Of a stretch of DNA of 64,000 nucleotides, positions 47,370 through 59,744 are shown one piece after another. Under the pieces are notes generated by a model. It searched no databases. It was not told the DNA's origin and was given only the letters and a program-made list of their open reading frames with translations. A program made the position numbers and the translations under genes. The DNA is taken from contig NC_081405.1 in the NCBI RefSeq assembly GCF_030272615.1, forward strand, positions 606,513,677-606,577,676, given 5' to 3'. This DNA comes from Cryptomeria japonica (lineage: Eukaryota > Streptophyta > Pinopsida > Cupressales > Cupressaceae). Each line of letters starts with the position of its first letter. Position 1 is the stretch's first letter.

Positions 47370-49552
47370 ATGTTGAGCTCAGTAGGTCCTCAAACTGGTG
47401 TTGGATATTCATCGAATAGATTTGAGATTTTGGGTCATCATCCTCCCTCTACCCTGGGGGTAAATTCTCAAGAGAAAAATCATGGTCGTGTTGTGTTGGA
47501 TATCTCCAAGAAGGAACGACGGCCTCAAAATTTGCACTCTGGATTTGGTTATAAAGAGAAAAACATCTATGGATGGTAGGTTATTAGGGGCAAGAAAGCA
47601 CGAAGGGAAATGCTTGCTCAAGCTAGGGTTGATCAAACTGGTAATAATCATGATGGCAAGGATCAAAAACTAGTGAGAAGAAATTTGGGCAACCGAGCGT
47701 GGGTGGCTCCCATCTTCTCAATTAACCCTAGATGTGCTTCTAGAGCCAATTTGATTCCCCTAGGTGAGTAGCAAAACCCTAAGGGTGCTTCTTCCTCAAA
47801 CCCACATCTACCATATTCCCAACTCGAGAATAAAATTTGGAGAAGGTTAGGTCAAACGATCTTTGGTAGCAATCATATATCTAAGCACTAGGTTAGTCGA
47901 TCAGATCAAATTCAGGGAACCACAATTCCTTTACCACATAAAAAATTCAAGAATCAAAGGCCCGGTTATATGTTTAACCACCTAGGGAGGCAATTAAACA
48001 GGAAATATTTGTCTAGTGCATGTGTTTGGCAGAATAGAGAAAAAGAAAAAAACCCTAGACCTTTGGATGAAAGTAATTTCAATCTAGTAATCAGAGAAGA
48101 AAAATATGCCAAGGGCTTGAGGGACCATTGCAGGAAATTTGGTCATTTTGCCTATGGAGTGAGAATGGACAACCTGTTGAATCAATTGCAAGCTAGTTGA
48201 ATCAATCATATGTGGGCTAGGTAAGTATTACTATTCTCCCTAATGATTTTTTTTTATTGATTGTAATAAGGAAGCCTTAAAACATGAATTGCTAACTGCG
48301 GACTATGTCTTTTATCATAGCTACAACTTTATATTCTTTGATTGGCAGCTACATAAGTTCAAAAAGATGTCAAAATGGATAAGATTAAGAAATTTACCTA
48401 TTCAGCTTATGCATTCTCAAACAGTATTTAAAATTGGAGATGAGCTAGAGGGTTTTGTAGGCCTAGAAAAGGATTGGACTTGCACTTCAGACCTAAAAAT
48501 GCTAGTTAACGTAGATATTAATTTAACTCAATTAAAAACCATAGTGTTTGTTACAACAAGTATCAAATACTGCATTAACCCTAAATTTTATTATGGCCTT
48601 GTATCTGACAACATTGCATTTAGACTAAGCAACCCTTATGTCAATAAAAATAAGATCCTATCTGCATCGCTCATCAAGGAAAATAGTGTCAATAGTAGTT
48701 CTAATATGTGTATGAGGAGCCTCAACTCAAACGTTGATCAATCTGAGCAAGAAGTAGCCAATGATCCTCCTCGTAGACCATCGGAGATAGAAGAAGGGGT
48801 GATTGTGAGTGAAAGTATGCTAAACAAACCTCCTGTACTAGAGACCCCTGTAGAAGTAAACGCAATAATTAACAATGAGGTCTATTGAGCGACTAAGGTG
48901 AGGGAAGAGGTTGTGAAGTCACCCCTTGCTTTGGAAAACATCATCCCACTGCCAATAAGAGAAGTAGCAAGAACTTCAGAAAGAAATGACCAAAGAATGC
49001 TATAGGCTCAAGAGAAGCCGACGAATGTAGCAAATGAGGACACTACTATTGAAAGGATACCTTTAGCACTCAATATCCAAATGCCTTCAGAATAAGGAGA
49101 CAAAGATAGAGAAAGGGTTTCAATAGATAGGTTAGTTAAGGAATATATGCCCGAGGGAGGCGAGAAGGATGAGAATAACATTAATCTGGCAATGAATCAT
49201 ATATGAAATGAGGTAGTTAGAACACTTATGGATAACTTTGTGGAGGAAATAGCTGATGAGGATGAAATGGCTTTGCAAAAATTATGGAACTAGGGAATGA
49301 TGAATAAGACAAGATAGATGAAGCAAAAATAATGGTAGAACTAAACAATAAGGAAAATGAATAAGCTACTAAAATACTTGGAATTGCACAAACTGAATCA
49401 AGGAAAGAAACCCCTGACTATGCCAAGCAACAAAAGAAGAAATGGAGAAAATCCCTTTCCGAACTGCAAATTATAGATGGGTTAGCAGAAGGCCAGACTA
49501 AATTGACTTCTATGTTTCATGCAGGGAAGGGGAAGGTCCTTCCCAATGAGCC
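47370..49552 (+). pseudogene. LINE ORF1 (DUF4283-type nucleic acid-binding protein), decayed
   Basis: Pieces of one frame with several stops and shifts: NRFEILGHHPPSTLGV near 47400, VIRGKKARREMLAQARVDQ after a stop at 47577, then 47970-48200, and a long open piece at 48289-48888. The last has KMSKWIRLRNLPIQLMH and IGDELEGFVGLEKDW, the plant LINE ORF1 core, and LKMLVNVDINLTQLKTIV. The zinc knuckle that normally follows is no longer readable. The remainder to 49552 is acidic and broken. Role in the family: binding of the LINE RNA. Confidence 0.75.
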
Positions 49553-50894
49553 ATGAAGCTCTTAACCTGGAATGTTAGGGGCATGAATTTTACAAGCAGC
49601 GTCTCATAAAACGCTGCATCACAACAACTAAATTTGATATCTTAATAATACAAGAAACTAAACTTAACATAGGGGACATTAATACATTTAGGAAAAGACT
49701 AGGAGTCATGGAATTGGAAGGCTCCTTGGCAATGGGAGCCTATGGGGGTCTTGCAGTGATTTGGGGCCCTAGATTTGTCTCTTTCACTAAAGATAGATGT
49801 CAAGAAAATTGGATGAGTGGTTGGGTGAAGAGCATTAAGAATAACTTACAATTCCTCTTGATAAATATTTATGGACCAACACAGAATAGGGACAATTGAA
49901 AGGTTTGGTGTGAAATAGATTAATATATGTTAGCATTCCCAAACCAAATCTATATATTAGGAGGGGATTTTAATGCCATAACTAGTCACATAGAGAAACA
50001 GGGAGGGAGCCAGAAAGTACCTCAATCGACCACTAATTTTAAGGACTGGATCAATAAAAATAATTTTATAGAAATTAAAACAGCTAAAGATTCATTCACA
50101 TGGAATAATAGAAGAAGAGGTTTTAGCAACATAGAAGAGAAATTAGATAGATTCTTTCTTAAAGGAAGTCTAATGGAATTCCCTTATACCCTTTATGTGG
50201 ACATTATCCCTACATCTGGATTAGATCATTATCTTGTCTAGCTAACCATCAAAGAAGATACAAGGCCCATAAGGTGCCCTTTCAAGTTTGAACAAATGTG
50301 GTTGAAAGATGATAAATTATTAGAGTTAATAGAGAAATGGTAGGAGGAGGCAGATATTTTAGGATTGAAGTTATTTAAGGTAGTTATCAAATTAAAAATA
50401 GTAAAAAACAAACTGCTTTCATGGAATAAAAATCACTTTGGCAACATCTTTGAGTCAAATATAAACTTAGAAGAACTTGAAAGGGTTAATAATACGATAA
50501 TTGAAAACGGTATGGATGAGTCACTATATCTTAGAGAAAAGAGGCTTTTAGCTTAATATGAAGATATCTTAGCTAAGGAGGAAATCTTTTGGTGTTAGAA
50601 GTCTAGAGAAACTTGGCTTAATATTGGGGACAAGAACACTAGATTCTTCCATAATATCTCTAAGCAAAGAAGAACTATAAATAGAATAACAAAAATAAAA
50701 AATGGTTGTGGTGTTAGTTTAGAGGACCCTACTCAGATAGTAGTTGAATTTGTTAGGTATTATGAGAATATCTTAAATAACTGGGAGGGCTCTAATTTGA
50801 GTAATCAGAATGCAATTCTAGCAAGTATGTCGAAGATTATAACGGAATATCAAAATAAGAGTTTGTTGGCTAGATTTTCTAAAGTTGAGGTAGA
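49553..50894 (+). pseudogene. LINE ORF2, endonuclease part, cut by a DNA transposon
   Basis: The ATG at 49553 starts MKLLTWNVRGMN, the standard start of the plant LINE endonuclease, overlapping the end of ORF1. After an early shift the pieces read IIQETKLN, GGLAVIWG, FLLINIYGPTQ, IYILGGDFNAIT (catalytic DFN), SFTWNNRR and GLDHYLV, where the catalytic SDH has become LDH. A linker follows (NIGDKNTRFFHNISKQRR). The frame reaches KVEV at 50890 and is interrupted by the transposon at 50895. The same frame resumes at 61804. Confidence 0.88.
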
Positions 50895-50959
50895 GGGTGG
50901 CTGCAAGAAGTTGAGTCCCACTTTTGGGCAAAAAGTGGAAGTGTTTTCTCTGTTTTTCA

Positions 50960-51770
50960 AATTTTCTGTCGATTGATGTCAAAATTTGATGCACTTAGAG
51001 ATTGAATCTCAAAAAACTTCAGTAATAGAAAATGTAGTGCTCAGAGTCTACTTTTCAAATATGTAATTTATTTTAATCCCCACATGCTAGAATTCCCTTT
51101 TTAGTAGGCATGTTTAAAAACCAGTTTTTCAAAATCCCTGTTTCAGGACCATACCACACATGTACGACCAACCTTTTTTGATGCAAATAAATGAATTTTT
51201 GCAAATCCTTCTGGGAAATGATACCTAAGACACCAAATATTGATGAGAATATTTTTTCTTATTTTTTTATTGAATATATATTTTTTTATTAATTTTTAAC
51301 TAACAATAAAGTATATTTTCAAAACATCGGCTGTATGACCACCATAATTTGATGAAAATTTCATATTTTTCAAATTTTTTTTAATATTCAAAAGAATTGT
51401 ATGTAGATTGATGTCATATAATTTATTTTTCTAAAATCCTAAAAACAAAAAAGTTATTAAAGTTTTAGTGAACCTTGGTATTTTAGGTTTGGGTTCCACT
51501 TTTGATTAATAAATAATACAAAAATAGTAAAAGTAATCTTATCACTATGAAATTTACATTTCTGAAATCAGGACGCTAAAAACTCTAATGGGTTTTCGTT
51601 TCGTCAAAAAATTCAATCAGAAAGACCCTCAAAAAGTTAGCCCAAGGTAGAAATCTGATGTCGTTTTACCTTAGTCATTTTTTTGGAGGTCCAAGCATAG
51701 GCTCGGTGGGACCAAGCCTGTCCCGAAGCAAAAAACAAAGCTAAGGGTTGTTTCCTGCCCCTAATTTTAA
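50960..51770. other. Left non-coding part of the DNA transposon
   Basis: AT-rich sequence between the left terminal repeat and the subterminal repeats. No protein-like frame. Confidence 0.5.
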
Positions 51771-51847
51771 CAAATGGGCGCCTATTTTTTAAATTCAAAA
51801 AATGGGCGCCCTTTTCGCTTTGTACTGTTGAAAGCGAAACGGATGCC

Positions 51848-51948
51848 TGCTTCATTCAATAACGGGTGCCCGTTTCATTCAATAACGGGTGCCCATTTCA
51901 TTCAATAACGGGTGCCCGTTTCATTCAATAACAGATGCCCGTTTCTGA
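51848..51948. repeat. Left subterminal repeats, four 25-bp units
   Basis: Tandem CATTCAATAACGGGTGCCCGTTT with variants (GCCCATTT, ACAGATGCCCG). Related ATGGGCGCC motifs lie at 51774-51812. Similar motifs in the right end (61590-61735) make these candidate transposase-binding sites. Confidence 0.75.
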
Positions 51949-52127
51949 AAAGATTCGTTGGGCTAGAATCTGGCCCACAAGCACAAATCCCAATGATTGA
52001 ATGATTTTTCAATCATTGCCTGATAGGTACGATCTGCAAAGAGAATGTTTTGATTAATCATTCTCTTTGTTTGTCTTATTGTCGATTTGATAAGGAGATC
52101 GATTCGAATTCAAATTTTGGTGTAGCC

Positions 52128-55100
52128 ATGGGATCAAATCAACGTAGGAAGAGGCAAAGGAAGGTTCTGACAACTGAGGAGATTGCAGCAAATAGGGAGG
52201 AGGCAATGCGTCAATGAGAGAGAAGATCAAGAATGAGACAAGGAGCTTCAAGTTCCACAATCGTTTTAGAAGAGGAGAACATCAATGAGACCATAAATGC
52301 TGACGAAGGAAACACAATAGAACCATTTAATTCAAGTGCATCTTCTAATCCATTATTGGATACATGTATGTCTTCACAGCCCTATGTTTTTTCTCATGAA
52401 GAAATTGGTGATTTAGTAGAAGCAGGTTACTTATTAAATAAAATTCTAATTGAAAATCAAACCCCAAATGAAATTAGAACTCAAATTGAAACTGAAATTG
52501 AATTCCAAATTGAAACCCCAAATGAAACTAGATCTCAACTTGAAACTGAAATTGAAACCGAATTTGAAACTCGAAATGAAATTGAAAATCCACCTGCAAC
52601 TAAAACCAATAATGTGTTTGTAGACATGGAAACACCAATTGAAAATGAAACATGTTTGAATGATAATCAAATGAATGAAAATTTTGAAATTAAAAGTGAT
52701 GTACTAGATAACCTTCCTGGCTTGGTTTCATGGAGACAGATTAGGACACATGCAAATAAATTGTTTAGACATTTTTTTTATAATAAGAAATTTGGATTTC
52801 AATGTCAATTAATGGTACAACTAATTAAGATGACTAAAATGCAAAAAGTGATGAAGAAGTTAGGCTTTTATGTCAAACCCAAGAAGAAGGATGAGTCTTT
52901 AAAACAAGTTGTATCGACTGTTGCTAGCACCTTTGATACAATTGGAAAGAAAAGTTGTTCTAAAGATAAAAATGTGGCACGACGAGCAATAACAATAGCT
53001 TTAGTAAGACAAACAACTTCTAATAAAAGAATGATGAGTAACATAAGTGGATATCTTAATATTCATCGCAAAACTTTGTCAAGAGCTGTAAAAAGAAGAG
53101 TTAATTTTGAAAGTGATCCGGCAAACAAATTGTGGACTTTTAGTGGTAGACTACCAAGATCTGATATGAAACTTACTGGTGAAGTCAAAAATTTGATCGA
53201 AAAATTCTGGCACGATAATACAAGAGTATCACCTAATGTTAGAGATGTTCTTAAATTAAGAATTGGGTCAAAAATTCGTGATCCACATCCAAAACACCTA
53301 TTGGACATGACTCAAACTGAATTGTATAAAAAAAATTTGGATGATAAGGTGTTGACTATTAGCATTTGTCAAAGGTCTTTTGAAAAGTGTAAACCTTGGT
53401 ATGTTCGAATTAACAAGGAAAGAGTCACATGTTGTTGCAAAACTCATGTTCAATTTCGCTACCATTATGATGTATTTCGATATATACGTGTTACCATGCA
53501 TGGTAATGGAATGTTCCAAGAATGTGGTATAAATATACCACCTGAAACTATAAAGAAGTTTATTTCAAGTTTGTTTTGCAACCCACTAAATGAACAAAAT
53601 TTTCTTTTCAATGCATGTGTTTCTGGTGTATGTGATATATGTGGCAATCTTGCATTGTTGGATGAATGTTTGCATGAAAATCTTTCAAATGATTTTGGAC
53701 AACAATTAGTTGATGTTAAAAGATTTAAAACTGTCGAGTATCCACTGAAAGATGGAAAGGTTGGAAAACGATGCGATCTAATCACTGAAAAAGTTAGTGT
53801 TCATTCATTTATGAATGAATTCAAGAGTAACATTGTACCTAAATATGTTAAACACACTCAAAATGCTAGATGGATTGATGGTTAGTTTCGAATATGTAAG
53901 GATACATTTCATGTTGGTAGTATACTTTCGGTTGTTGACTTTGCAGAGAGCTACACGCTTGCACCACAAGATGAGGTCCAATCACAATACTACAATTCAG
54001 TGCAAGTATCGATTTTTGTCCATATTGTCTATAGGCATGCACCAGATAGTACAGAAGAGGATCGCAAAATTTTGAGAGAGTACCATTTCTATATGAGTGA
54101 TAATAAATTACACTCATCTGAGTTTGTCCAGTTTTTCTTCAAGACCTTTCTTCAGAATTTGAGGGAGAGAGAAATTCAGATGACACAACATCTAATATGG
54201 TCTGATAATTGCACAGGGCAATTCAAGAATGCTAGAATGTTTTATTGGTTGAGTAGGATTCATAAGAAAACTAATATCGAAAACATGTGGAGTTTTTTTC
54301 AGGCTGGACACGGGAAAGGAGAACATGACAGTGCCAGTGCATGTATTAAGAGAGCCCTTTGCAGAGAGCAACTCAAATTCGAGGAAAAGGCTAAATTTAA
54401 AAATGCAAGTGCAATTGTGGATTGGTGTAGTGCAAATTTATCCACAGGATCAAGTCAGAACTCTACAATTAGACGTTTCTTCTGGCTATTTAAAGAGGAG
54501 AATATCCTTCCAAGATATGATTGTGATACAATCAATGGGTCAGCTAGATGGCATTCATTTAAGAGTTCTAATTCTAACACTTAGACTATATGGACTAGAG
54601 AGCTTGCATGTTTTTGTCAATTTTGTGTTGCAGGTGAATGGGAAGAATGCGAGAATATGGAATGGGTCGAAGAATGGCAACACAAATCCTTAACATCTAC
54701 TGAGACACAATATGAAGATGTTAGAAGAAATGAAGACCCTGATCATGCATTTGCATCAGAAGATTATGATCATGTTTCAAACCTCATACAACCTAGTAAT
54801 TTAATTCAATTTATTGTTTATAACTTTAAATTATATATTTTATGTATTGTCATATAATTTATGATTACATATTTGAATTATAAATTCTAACAAGTTTTAT
54901 TTTTACATGTACTTAAATTTGTTTTCTAGGACATGTGTATGTTGTTGTTGCACCTGAGGATAATGATGAGCAGGTTGAGTATTGGCTAGCTAGATGTGTA
55001 GAACCTAAGAAAAAGTTGATATGTGATCAAGTAGATGATGATGGTTTTCAGTATCCAGTTGGGTCTGTTGTGGTAGTTGGTACATGGCTACGCAAATACT

Positions 55101-55315
55101 TAACAAGAAGGAATGGCTTACCAACTTATGAAGACTACCAATCAGAAAAGAAGATTATACACTATTCTCATTTGGTGGTGGCAACAAACATGAAATTAGA
55201 AAGATTCAAAGGTAGACCTGCTAATAAGGTATTGTGGACACTTTCAGTAGAAGAGCATGAGACAATCATAGATGCATTGCAGAAGAGAGAGGATGCAGAT
55301 GGTACATTAGGTTGA
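52128..55315 (+). pseudogene. DDD/E-type transposase, Sola-like, two exons
   Basis: Exon 1 is 52128-54795 and exon 2 is 54930-55315. The intron 54796-54929 has CCTA|GTAATT and TTTTCTAG|GA, phase 1, and joins in frame. About 1,018 codons with in-frame stops at TGA 52215-52217, TAG 53883-53885 and TAG 54582-54584. The N-terminus is basic, followed by ETEIE/NETR repeats (about residues 105-160). Then comes an HTH-like GYLNIHRKTLSRAVKRR, WHDNTRVSPNVRDVLKLRIG and HPKHLLDMTQTELYKK, Cys-rich motifs (RVTCCCKTHV, CDICGN), and a catalytic-type core with VVDFAES (Asp604), WSDNCTGQFKNA (Asp693) and FQAGHGKGEHD (about 732-734). Exon 2 codes for a separate C-terminal domain. The SDNC/GHGKG layout resembles animal and moss Sola-type transposases; the exact family is inferred. 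Confidence 0.82.
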
Positions 55316-55580
55316 ATCAAATTTATATGCATGTAAGTTTGTGTTACTTGTGTGTTCACTCTTTTATATTTAATCATGATAATTGTTTTTCTTTGTCCCT
55401 TTAACATTGTATTTGTCTACATTTGATACAATTTTGGTTTCATAAACAATATTGTATTAGTTATCTTCTTCTTAATGTTATTTTGTGCACATTGTAATTG
55501 TGTTACAATTGAATTCTAATTTTTTATGATATATTTATTTTATCGTAATCTCTTCATAGATTAATTGTAAGTTCAAAGAT
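55316..55580 (+). repeat. Direct repeat copy 1 (transposase 3' untranslated region), 265 bp
   Basis: Starts right after the transposase stop codon and recurs at 56137-56401 with under ten differences by eye. Confidence 0.9.
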
Positions 55581-56136
55581 AGAATTGTGTCTTAAATATG
55601 ACAACTCTATATTTATCATTGTATGACAAATCTATATTTATTGTGTGCTTTTTTATTTTAGTACGATGGAATCCATGCTTTTCATACCACTACTATCCGC
55701 ACTAATAAACCATCAATACACTAGTAAAGTAGTGTGGTCAACTTAAGAGGAAAGTCGAGACTATGTTTGTAGCTCTTACTCTATTACACATTTTGCATTT
55801 GAGGTTGTTACACACTCCTTGCCCAATGGCTTTGTTATAGCTATATAAATAAATTATATTATGGAAAAGGAGGTCAAAATGTTCACCTACCATCTTTCAA
55901 TGTAATTATTCCATATAGCGGGGCTTCCTTTACTTATTCCAACCCTTCAAAATGTCAAAAGAATTATGTATATCAAAAAGAAATTGACAAGAAAGAATCT
56001 ATGTCTACTTCCTTTCAAATCATTGAACAATGTTCTTCAAACCTTCCTAATAATTTGGTTACCCTTAGTTCCATCAATCTATTGGATTCCTCTATGAGAT
56101 TAATTTATAATTAATAATCCTTTTTATAATTTCCAT
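55581..56136. other. Spacer between the two 265-bp direct repeats
   Basis: AT-rich, no open frame recognised. With the repeat it makes an 821-base unit, so this may be a partial tandem duplication or an insertion flanked by duplicated UTR. Confidence 0.45.
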
Positions 56137-56401
56137 ATCAAATTTATATGCATGTAAGTTTGTGATACTTTTGTGTTCACTCTTTTATATTTAATCATGA
56201 TAATTGTTTTCCTTTGTCCCTTTAACATTGTATTTGTCTACATTTGATACAATTTTGGTTTCATAAACAACATTGTATTAGTTATCTTCTTCTTAATATT
56301 ATTTTGTGCACATTGTAATTGTGTTACAATTAAATTCTAATTTTTTATGATATATTTATTTTATCGTAATCTCTTCATAGAGTAATTGTAAGTTCAAAGA
56401 T
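56137..56401 (+). repeat. Direct repeat copy 2, 265 bp
   Basis: Copy of 55316-55580; both run from ATCAAATTTATATGCATG to AATTGTAAGTTCAAAGAT. Confidence 0.9.
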
Positions 56402-56872
56402 TTTATTATTATTTTAAGAATAGGATGTTATTGTAAATTGGGATAATTATTTTATTGAATTGTAAATTGTTGCACTATAAGATGATCAATCACAATGTTA
56501 AAATATAAAGTCATAAATAGATCACATAACAAGTCATAAATAAAAAGTCCTATATACAATCACATAACAATTCCTGATGACATAATAACAAGTCTTGAAA
56601 AAATAAAAATAAGGAAATGGCATTAAAACAAGTCCAAATAACATAATAACAAAACAATGTATCACATATATAATCACTAGAGTGCGCCAAATCACATAAT
56701 ACGACCTGCTATCATAATAACAAGGAAATGACACAATAAAAAGTCCTATATATAATCACATAACAACAAGTCCTATATATAATCACATAATAACAAGTCC
56801 CAGGATAACATAACAAGTGTCATCATAAAAAGTCCATAATACAATAACATGACATGATCTAAAATATACAAT
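56402..56872. other. Convergent intergenic spacer of the DNA transposon
   Basis: Lies between the 3' ends of the two transposon genes. Contains short tandem copies of AAGTCCTATATATAATCACATAAC near 56725-56800. No gene seen. Confidence 0.5.
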
Positions 56873-58894
56873 CTAAGAACTCGCGTGCATCTCATCTGCA
56901 GTCCTCTTCACTCCACGTAAAGGTGGCTGAGATGAATCATCCTGTTCTATGTGGTCCTGAGATGCACCATCCCATGTCTGTGTAGTATCAGTGTATGCAC
57001 CCTCCTATGCAATATTAGTGACTCCACCCTCCTGTGCAGTATCAGTGTCTGCACCCTCCTATAAATTATTAAGAGATTTTACATGAGAAGAATATTTTAC
57101 ATGAAAAGAAGTTGCATACATAATTCACTTATAAAGTAATTAAATACTAAAAAATTTAAAATAAATTACCATACGACCGTGCTCTACAATGCCCTCACTG
57201 GTACGTGGAGGTCCACTATCATGAACAAGAAAAGTGGTTGTAGTCAAGTCCTGCAAAAAAAAACATTGTACATCAATTTTGATAATCCCTATAAAAGCCA
57301 AGTACACAGTATAAACAAATTAGAAATTATTTTTCTAATCATCACCTCAAATGATAATTTCGATGGTTGCATCTGGCTCAATCCCATAGCCATACCAATA
57401 CTGGTAGTGGTATCGACCTGAATAACATATATAAAGCATGAATCAAACTTGTATATATACATAAATGATAAAGTATATATATAGACTACAAGATTATCAT
57501 AGAAAAGCATACATATGATGCAGGCAAAGTAACTGATGGTCGAAGGCGTACATGTGATGCACCATCAAACAATCCAGAAGCCTACAATTGCAAAAAATAA
57601 CAAGCGTGAATCAAAGTTGTACATCAATTAGTAAGCACGTAAACACTTTAAATTAATGGATGAAAAACATACTAGTGGTATATGAGGTTGAGCCTCAGTG
57701 GTCCATGGGTCACGTGAAGAACTACCCACCTCAATGCTACACGAAGCACCCTACAAAATTGAAAAAACATATCATATGTACATCATTACATTAAAATTTT
57801 TATTATTTATTTTAAATGTACATATCAATACAATGTATCTAGATGAAAGTGCATACCGTAAATGGGGCACCAACATCTCTAGGTATTGAGGCAACATGTT
57901 GTCAGTTCCTCAATGATGTGGTATGATCCATCCTCTGTTAAAAAAAAAATGACTCATGTTATGGTTCATATGTGTATATATAAGGAATTTAATATTGCAT
58001 TGTAAATTATATAAATAAATTTGTACCTCTTTAGGCTGATCATCGTCTGCCCACAGGAGATCAACATACGAAGAGATGACATCAACATGTGCAGCCTCCT
58101 CGACATCATCATAACCACCATGGGCAGCATCAACATCATCAAAATCACCACCTCCTCCAGGGGTAGCCTCACTCTGTGGACCCTTACATACATCCCCACA
58201 GCTCATGCAAACATGTGCTAAGCTGGGGGCAACCCTCACCTCCCGCAACTATTGTACTGAATTGCCCAACATGGCACTCAATGAACCTAGAGAAGAATCC
58301 ACTACTTGATGATGGGCAGGTGCTGGAACAACTGGTGATGGAAGAGGAACCAATGGATCATCGCGCACATGGTTTCTAAACCTGTCACTCAATTTTGCTT
58401 ATGGCCTATCCTGGGGCATGCCTCTCCCAACCCCCTGAAATGATCTAATATCAAAGTAATTGGGCTTTTTGCCCAATTCAAATTCAGCCCATAATTTCTT
58501 TAAAAAATACATCGGGACCTCATGATTGGACCATCTACCACCATTTTTTTTTTAATTCATTAACTTGTTTGTATGTGAGGCCATTAGCATAAAATGCACG
58601 CAATCCCTCACGCCAACTACGATAGCTATCTAGCTCGCTATCTAATGCCTGCACAGACTATACATTGCCTTGCATACTATCTGCTAGGCGTAACAACTGA
58701 GGAGGTGGATGAGGCTCACGCCTAATAGTATGAATATCTCTAATCAAAACATCAATATTCATCCTAATTGTCTATCTCAACTGATCGAGTGGAGGAGGAG
58801 GTGGAGGTGGAGGTGGAGGTGGAGGTGGAGGCGGTGGAGGTGGAGTTGGAGGTGGTTCTAGACCTAATAGCTCATCTATCTCAAACTCATCCAT
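56873..58894 (-). pseudogene. Unknown seven-exon second gene of the DNA transposon
   Basis: I do not recognise this protein. Exons on the minus strand: 58894-58027, 57934-57857, 57750-57673, 57581-57513, 57417-57346, 57250-57170 and 57058-56873. Every intron is GT-AG (donors GTACAA, GTATGC, GTATGT, GTATGC, GTGATG and GTAATT) and every junction is phase 0; exons 2-6 are 78, 78, 69, 72 and 81 bases. Exon 1 codes for an acidic start, a proline run of about 17, a helical part and RWSNHEVPMYFLKKLWAEF, then an acidic C-terminal part. Exon 7 has three QEGADTDTA-like repeats and ends LRGVKRTADEMHASS. Stops (four in exon 1, one each in exons 2 and 7) and one extra A in the A10 run at 58544-58553 show decay. 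About 476 residues. Possible accessory protein for transposition; not tested. Confidence 0.7.
58793..58855 (-). repeat. (GGAGGT)n tract coding for the polyproline segment
   Basis: About ten hexamer units; on the minus strand CCACCT repeats read as a proline run near the N-terminus of the second transposon gene. Confidence 0.9.
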
Positions 58895-59740
58895 TATGTG
58901 AAAATAATCTGCATATATATACAAACATGAAAATTTACAATTACAAACTATTTAATTTACATTTCACCTTCCAAAAAAACTTATAATTAAATACAATTTA
59001 ACAACTTAAATATAAAAAAAGGAAACTCACATAGATCTATAATATTATTAATAGGTGGGTAATAATAAGCATCATTTAAGAAATATTATCCACTTAAATC
59101 AAAGTATAAGAAAAATTATACAAAATAAAACATCATAATACCCATGCAACTCAAACAATACTTTTTAACATCTAAACATGAATTAGTATAAGTTCCATCA
59201 AAATCATAAAAATAATCATAAGTTAAAGTCATAAGTTATATCTATGAACTTGTCAATGCATGTACTACTTTGTTGTGTTCTTTTCTAGAATCATTGGATG
59301 ATTTAGTGACCGCAACTAGTAGTACTACACTAAGTTGAAGCTTGAATAAACAGTAGGTTCTCTACTCTTGGAGGAGTTAAAACAAAAAAAAACTGTATTT
59401 TTTTTATATTGGTATTTTCTTGTTCAAAGTTGCAACCCACAAAATGTGATTCCAATATTGATCTATATTTGATTCTTATTTTTATTAAATCTACCACTAG
59501 TGTGATTTATTGTCCTCTTAACTTAAATCAAGCTATGTAAATTTAAAGCCTCGTAACTTTTGATAGAGAGCATATTTTTTCATGCTTCATGTGGCATTGA
59601 AAAGGTGGTTCATAAATCTTCATAGATCACACAATTGTTTTCTAGAATATTCCCTCGTATTTTATATTTGTTTTTTTGTGATTTCACATTCTAGTCATTT
59701 ACTTGGACATCTTGGCACTTGAAAATGACCGTCTTACATG
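58895..59740. other. Non-coding part of the DNA transposon upstream of the second gene
   Basis: AT-rich; no open frame supported. It would contain the promoter of the minus-strand gene starting at 58894. Confidence 0.45.
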
Positions 59741-59744
59741 AGAT

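Noticed and set aside
52446-52670. Phe/Asn-rich minus-strand frame
   Set aside because: It is the complement of the GAAATTGAAACT-type repeats of the transposase N-terminal region.
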